Assembly: GCA_034931985.1 (NCBI GenBank)
Contig: JAYGHB010000001.1
Coordinates: 124,001-188,000 of the forward strand
Reading direction: 5' to 3'
DNA length: 64,000 nucleotides
From: Halotia wernerae
Lineage (GTDB): Bacteria; Cyanobacteriota; Cyanobacteriia; Cyanobacteriales; Nostocaceae
The notes below the pieces were generated by a model. The model was given only the letters and a program-made list of their open reading frames with translations, was not told the origin of the DNA and did no database searches. Shown here piece after piece: positions 61,958 through 64,000 of the stretch (positions within the stretch are counted from its first letter, which is position 1; the number at the start of each line of letters is the position of its first letter). A program made the position numbers and the translations under genes.

Positions 61958-64000
61958 CCCGCGCCCGTTTATGCCGAACTCGGCATCACGACGAATTTCA
62001 GCTTCCTGCGCGGTGCGGCACATCCCGAGGAATTCGTGCGCCAAGCGCAGACGCTCGGCCTCGCCGCCATCGGCATATCCGATCGCGCGAGTTTCGCCGG
62101 GATCGTGCGCGCCCATGTCGCGGCGAAGGAAGCGGGCATCAAATTGCTGATCGGCGCGCGGCTCGACCCGGCGGACGCGCCGCCGCTGCGCATCTTCGTC
62201 AAAAACAAAATCGGTTACGCGGCACTCGCGCGCGCGATCTCGACGGGCCGGTTGCGCGCGGGCCACAACAAAGGCTGCGTGCTGAACCTCGCCGAGCTCG
62301 AAACCTTGCGCGGCCATGCGATCGTGCTCGCCCTCGAACCGCGCGGCTTGAACGAACTGCGCCGGATATTCGGCCGCGACGCCTACCTCGCCGTCGCCTG
62401 CCGTTTCGACGGCAACGACGCGGCACATCTTTCCGAATACGCGGGCGCCGCGCACGCCGCGCAATTGCGCCTCGTCGCGACCAACGACGCGCATTACCAC
62501 GTCCCCGAACGGCGGCGCTTGCACGACGTGCTGGCGTGCGTGCGCGACGGCACGACGATCGACCAAGCGGGCTATCGCCTCGCCGCCAATGCCGAGCGGC
62601 ATTTGAAAACGCCGGCGGAGATGGCGCGGCTGTTCCGCGATTATCCCGACGCGATCGCGGCGACCGTGGATATCGCCGCCGCCTGCGCGTTCTCGATGGA
62701 CGAGCTGCGCTATCTCTATCCCGAGTTGCCCGACGCCGTGCCGGGATCGAGCCAAGCGACCCTCGAACGCCTCACGCGCGAAGGGGCGGCGAAACGCTAT
62801 CCCGCCGGCGTGCCCGCGAAAATCGCCGCCCAGATCGAACGCGAGTTGGAAATCGTCGCGCGGCTCGACTACGCGCCCTATTTCCTAACGGTTCACGACA
62901 TCGTCGTCTTCGCGCGGTCGCGCGGCATTTTATGCCAGGGCCGCGGCTCGGCGGCGAATTCGGTGATCTGCTTCATCCTCGGCATCACCGGCGTCGATCC
63001 CGAACAGATCGACGTGTTGTTCGAGCGTTTCGTCTCCGACGCGCGCGACGAGCCGCCGGATATCGACGTGGATTTCGAGCATGAGCGGCGCGAGGAAGTG
63101 ATCCAGTTCATCTACGAACGCTACGGGCGCACGCGCGCCGGCCTCGCCGCGACGGTGATTTCCTATCGCACGCGCTCGGCCTTGCGCGACGTGGGCAAGG
63201 CGCTGGGCCTGTCGGAGGACGCGGTGCAAGCGCTGTCCGGCTCGGTCTGGGGCCGGTCCGACGGCTTGCAAGATTCGCATGTGCGCGAAGCCGGGCTCGA
63301 CCCCGATCAGGAAAGGCTGCGCCTGGCGCTCGAACTCGCGCGCGAATTGCGCGGCTTTCCGCGCCATCTGTCGCAGCATGTCGGCGGTTTCGTGATCGCG
63401 CGCGGGCGCTTGGACGAGCTTTGCCCCGTCGTCGATGCGGCGATGGAAGCGCGCACCATCGTCGAATGGGACAAGGACGATCTCGACGCGCTGGGCATCC
63501 TGAAGATCGATATTCTGGCGCTGGGGATGCTGACCTGCATCCGCAAGGCCTTCGATCTGATCGTCGATGCGGGCGGCGCGCGTTACGACCTTGTCGATCT
63601 GCCGCGCGAGGATCCGGCCGTCTACGACATGCTGTGCAAGGCGGATTCGATCGGCGTGTTCCAGGTCGAAAGCCGCGCGCAGATGAGTATGCTGCCGCGT
63701 CTCAAGCCGCGCTGCTTCTACGATCTGGTGATCGAAGTGGCGATCGTGCGCCCCGGCCCGATCCAGGGCGACATGGTCCATCCCTATTTGCGCCGGCGCG
63801 AAGGCAAGGATCCGGTCGAGTATCCCAAGCCCGAATTGCGCGCGGTTTTGGAGAAGACCAAAGGCGTGCCGCTGTTCCAGGAACAGGCGATGAAGATCGC
63901 CATCGTCGCGGCGAATTTCCAGCCGTCGGAGGCCGATGCGCTGCGCCGCGCGATGGCGACGTTCAAGCGCCACGGCGACGTCCATCGCTTCCGCGACAAA
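61952..64000 (+). CDS. dnaE2: Error-prone DNA polymerase DnaE2 (5' part, runs off the window)
   Basis: 683 codons are visible; the family has about 1,050-1,100. The PHP domain begins YAELGITTNFSFLRGAAHPE, and the C-family polymerase core follows, with GRGSAANSVICFILGIT, the active-site acidic strand PPDIDVDFEHERREEVIQF, HLSQHVGGFVIARG and FQVESRAQMSMLPRLKPRCF. It performs mutagenic lesion bypass in the SOS response with ImuA and ImuB. An in-frame TGA at 61937 forces the start to ATG 61952, which lies within a palindromic repeat and has no clear Shine-Dalgarno sequence. It overlaps the TGA of the 20-codon repeat ORF (ATGA). Confidence 0.95.
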   Translation, partial: MRPAPVYAELGITTNFSFLRGAAHPEEFVRQAQTLGLAAIGISDRASFAGIVRAHVAAKEAGIKLLIGARLDPADAPPLRIFVKNKIGYAALARAISTGRLRAGHNKGCVLNLAELETLRGHAIVLALEPRGLNELRRIFGRDAYLAVACRFDGNDAAHLSEYAGAAHAAQLRLVATNDAHYHVPERRRLHDVLACVRDGTTIDQAGYRLAANAERHLKTPAEMARLFRDYPDAIAATVDIAAACAFSMDELRYLYPELPDAVPGSSQATLERLTREGAAKRYPAGVPAKIAAQIERELEIVARLDYAPYFLTVHDIVVFARSRGILCQGRGSAANSVICFILGITGVDPEQIDVLFERFVSDARDEPPDIDVDFEHERREEVIQFIYERYGRTRAGLAATVISYRTRSALRDVGKALGLSEDAVQALSGSVWGRSDGLQDSHVREAGLDPDQERLRLALELARELRGFPRHLSQHVGGFVIARGRLDELCPVVDAAMEARTIVEWDKDDLDALGILKIDILALGMLTCIRKAFDLIVDAGGARYDLVDLPREDPAVYDMLCKADSIGVFQVESRAQMSMLPRLKPRCFYDLVIEVAIVRPGPIQGDMVHPYLRRREGKDPVEYPKPELRAVLEKTKGVPLFQEQAMKIAIVAANFQPSEADALRRAMATFKRHGDVHRFRDK

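Overview
The window is a dense, GC-rich chromosomal segment from an alphaproteobacterium, most likely of the Rhodospirillales type. This rests on gene content and order, not on a database search: gatCAB with a tRNA-Asn and a bacterial-type AspRS, divK-pleD, a PopZ (DUF2497) homologue between valS and tolC, an EipB/DUF1849 envelope protein, pyrB-pyrC-plsY-dprA-topA-rnr, and a LexA-type imuA-imuB-dnaE2 cassette. Almost every base is coding, operons are packed with ATGA-type overlaps, and there is no sign of a prophage, insertion sequence, CRISPR array or integrated island. Most of the content is core metabolism and housekeeping.

Layout. 1-8.4 kb: the tail of a dCTP deaminase, an MFS exporter with a divergent LysR regulator, three tandem overlapping glutathione-transferase genes behind gatC-gatA-gatB, and ruvX. 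8.4-18.1 kb: a palindromic dispersed repeat, a DUF805 protein, an HD-domain phosphohydrolase, a CPA1 Na+/H+ antiporter, a TauE/SafE exporter, an FAD oxidoreductase with a CoA transferase, and a copper-handling operon (DUF2946, YcnI, CopC-CopD fusion). 18.2-29.8 kb: pyrB, a pyrC-like gene lacking metal ligands, plsY, dprA, topA, rnr, DUF983, a lipoprotein S41 protease, and rpmG (only 55 codons, easily missed). 29.8-42.4 kb: pleD-divK, a Mak-type fructokinase, eipB, aspS, rnd, a polyphosphate operon (ppk-ppx plus a hydrolase-like lipoprotein), sixA and a PAS protein. 42.4-52.5 kb: a chemoreceptor, a Cache histidine kinase, valS, popZ, and a PIMT-like/rhodanese/tolC operon. 52.7-53.7 kb: tRNA-Cys, tRNA-Asn and a Phd/PemK-like toxin-antitoxin pair with a perfect 12-bp inverted-repeat operator. 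53.7-64 kb: small lipoproteins, a Bcr-type exporter, an LpxR-like deacylase, glpD with a 3-hydroxyisobutyrate-dehydrogenase-like gene, and the SOS mutagenesis cassette imuA-imuB-dnaE2, which runs off the end.

I found no clear new multi-gene system. The points most worth a second look are small-scale: (i) a dispersed palindromic repeat inserted exactly at the imuB/dnaE2 junction, so that it supplies the dnaE2 start codon inside a hairpin stem while a 20-codon ORF bridges the two genes with TGATG and ATGA overlaps; (ii) a glutathione transferase with a histone-H1-like Lys/Ala-rich N-terminal tail, whose ribosome-binding site lies in a perfect 10-bp hairpin; (iii) a shortened PIMT-like protein that appears to lack its SAM-binding core; (iv) the toxin-antitoxin operator; (v) several perfect palindromes at gene junctions; and (vi) four convergent gene pairs whose stop codons interlock as CTAG or TTAG.
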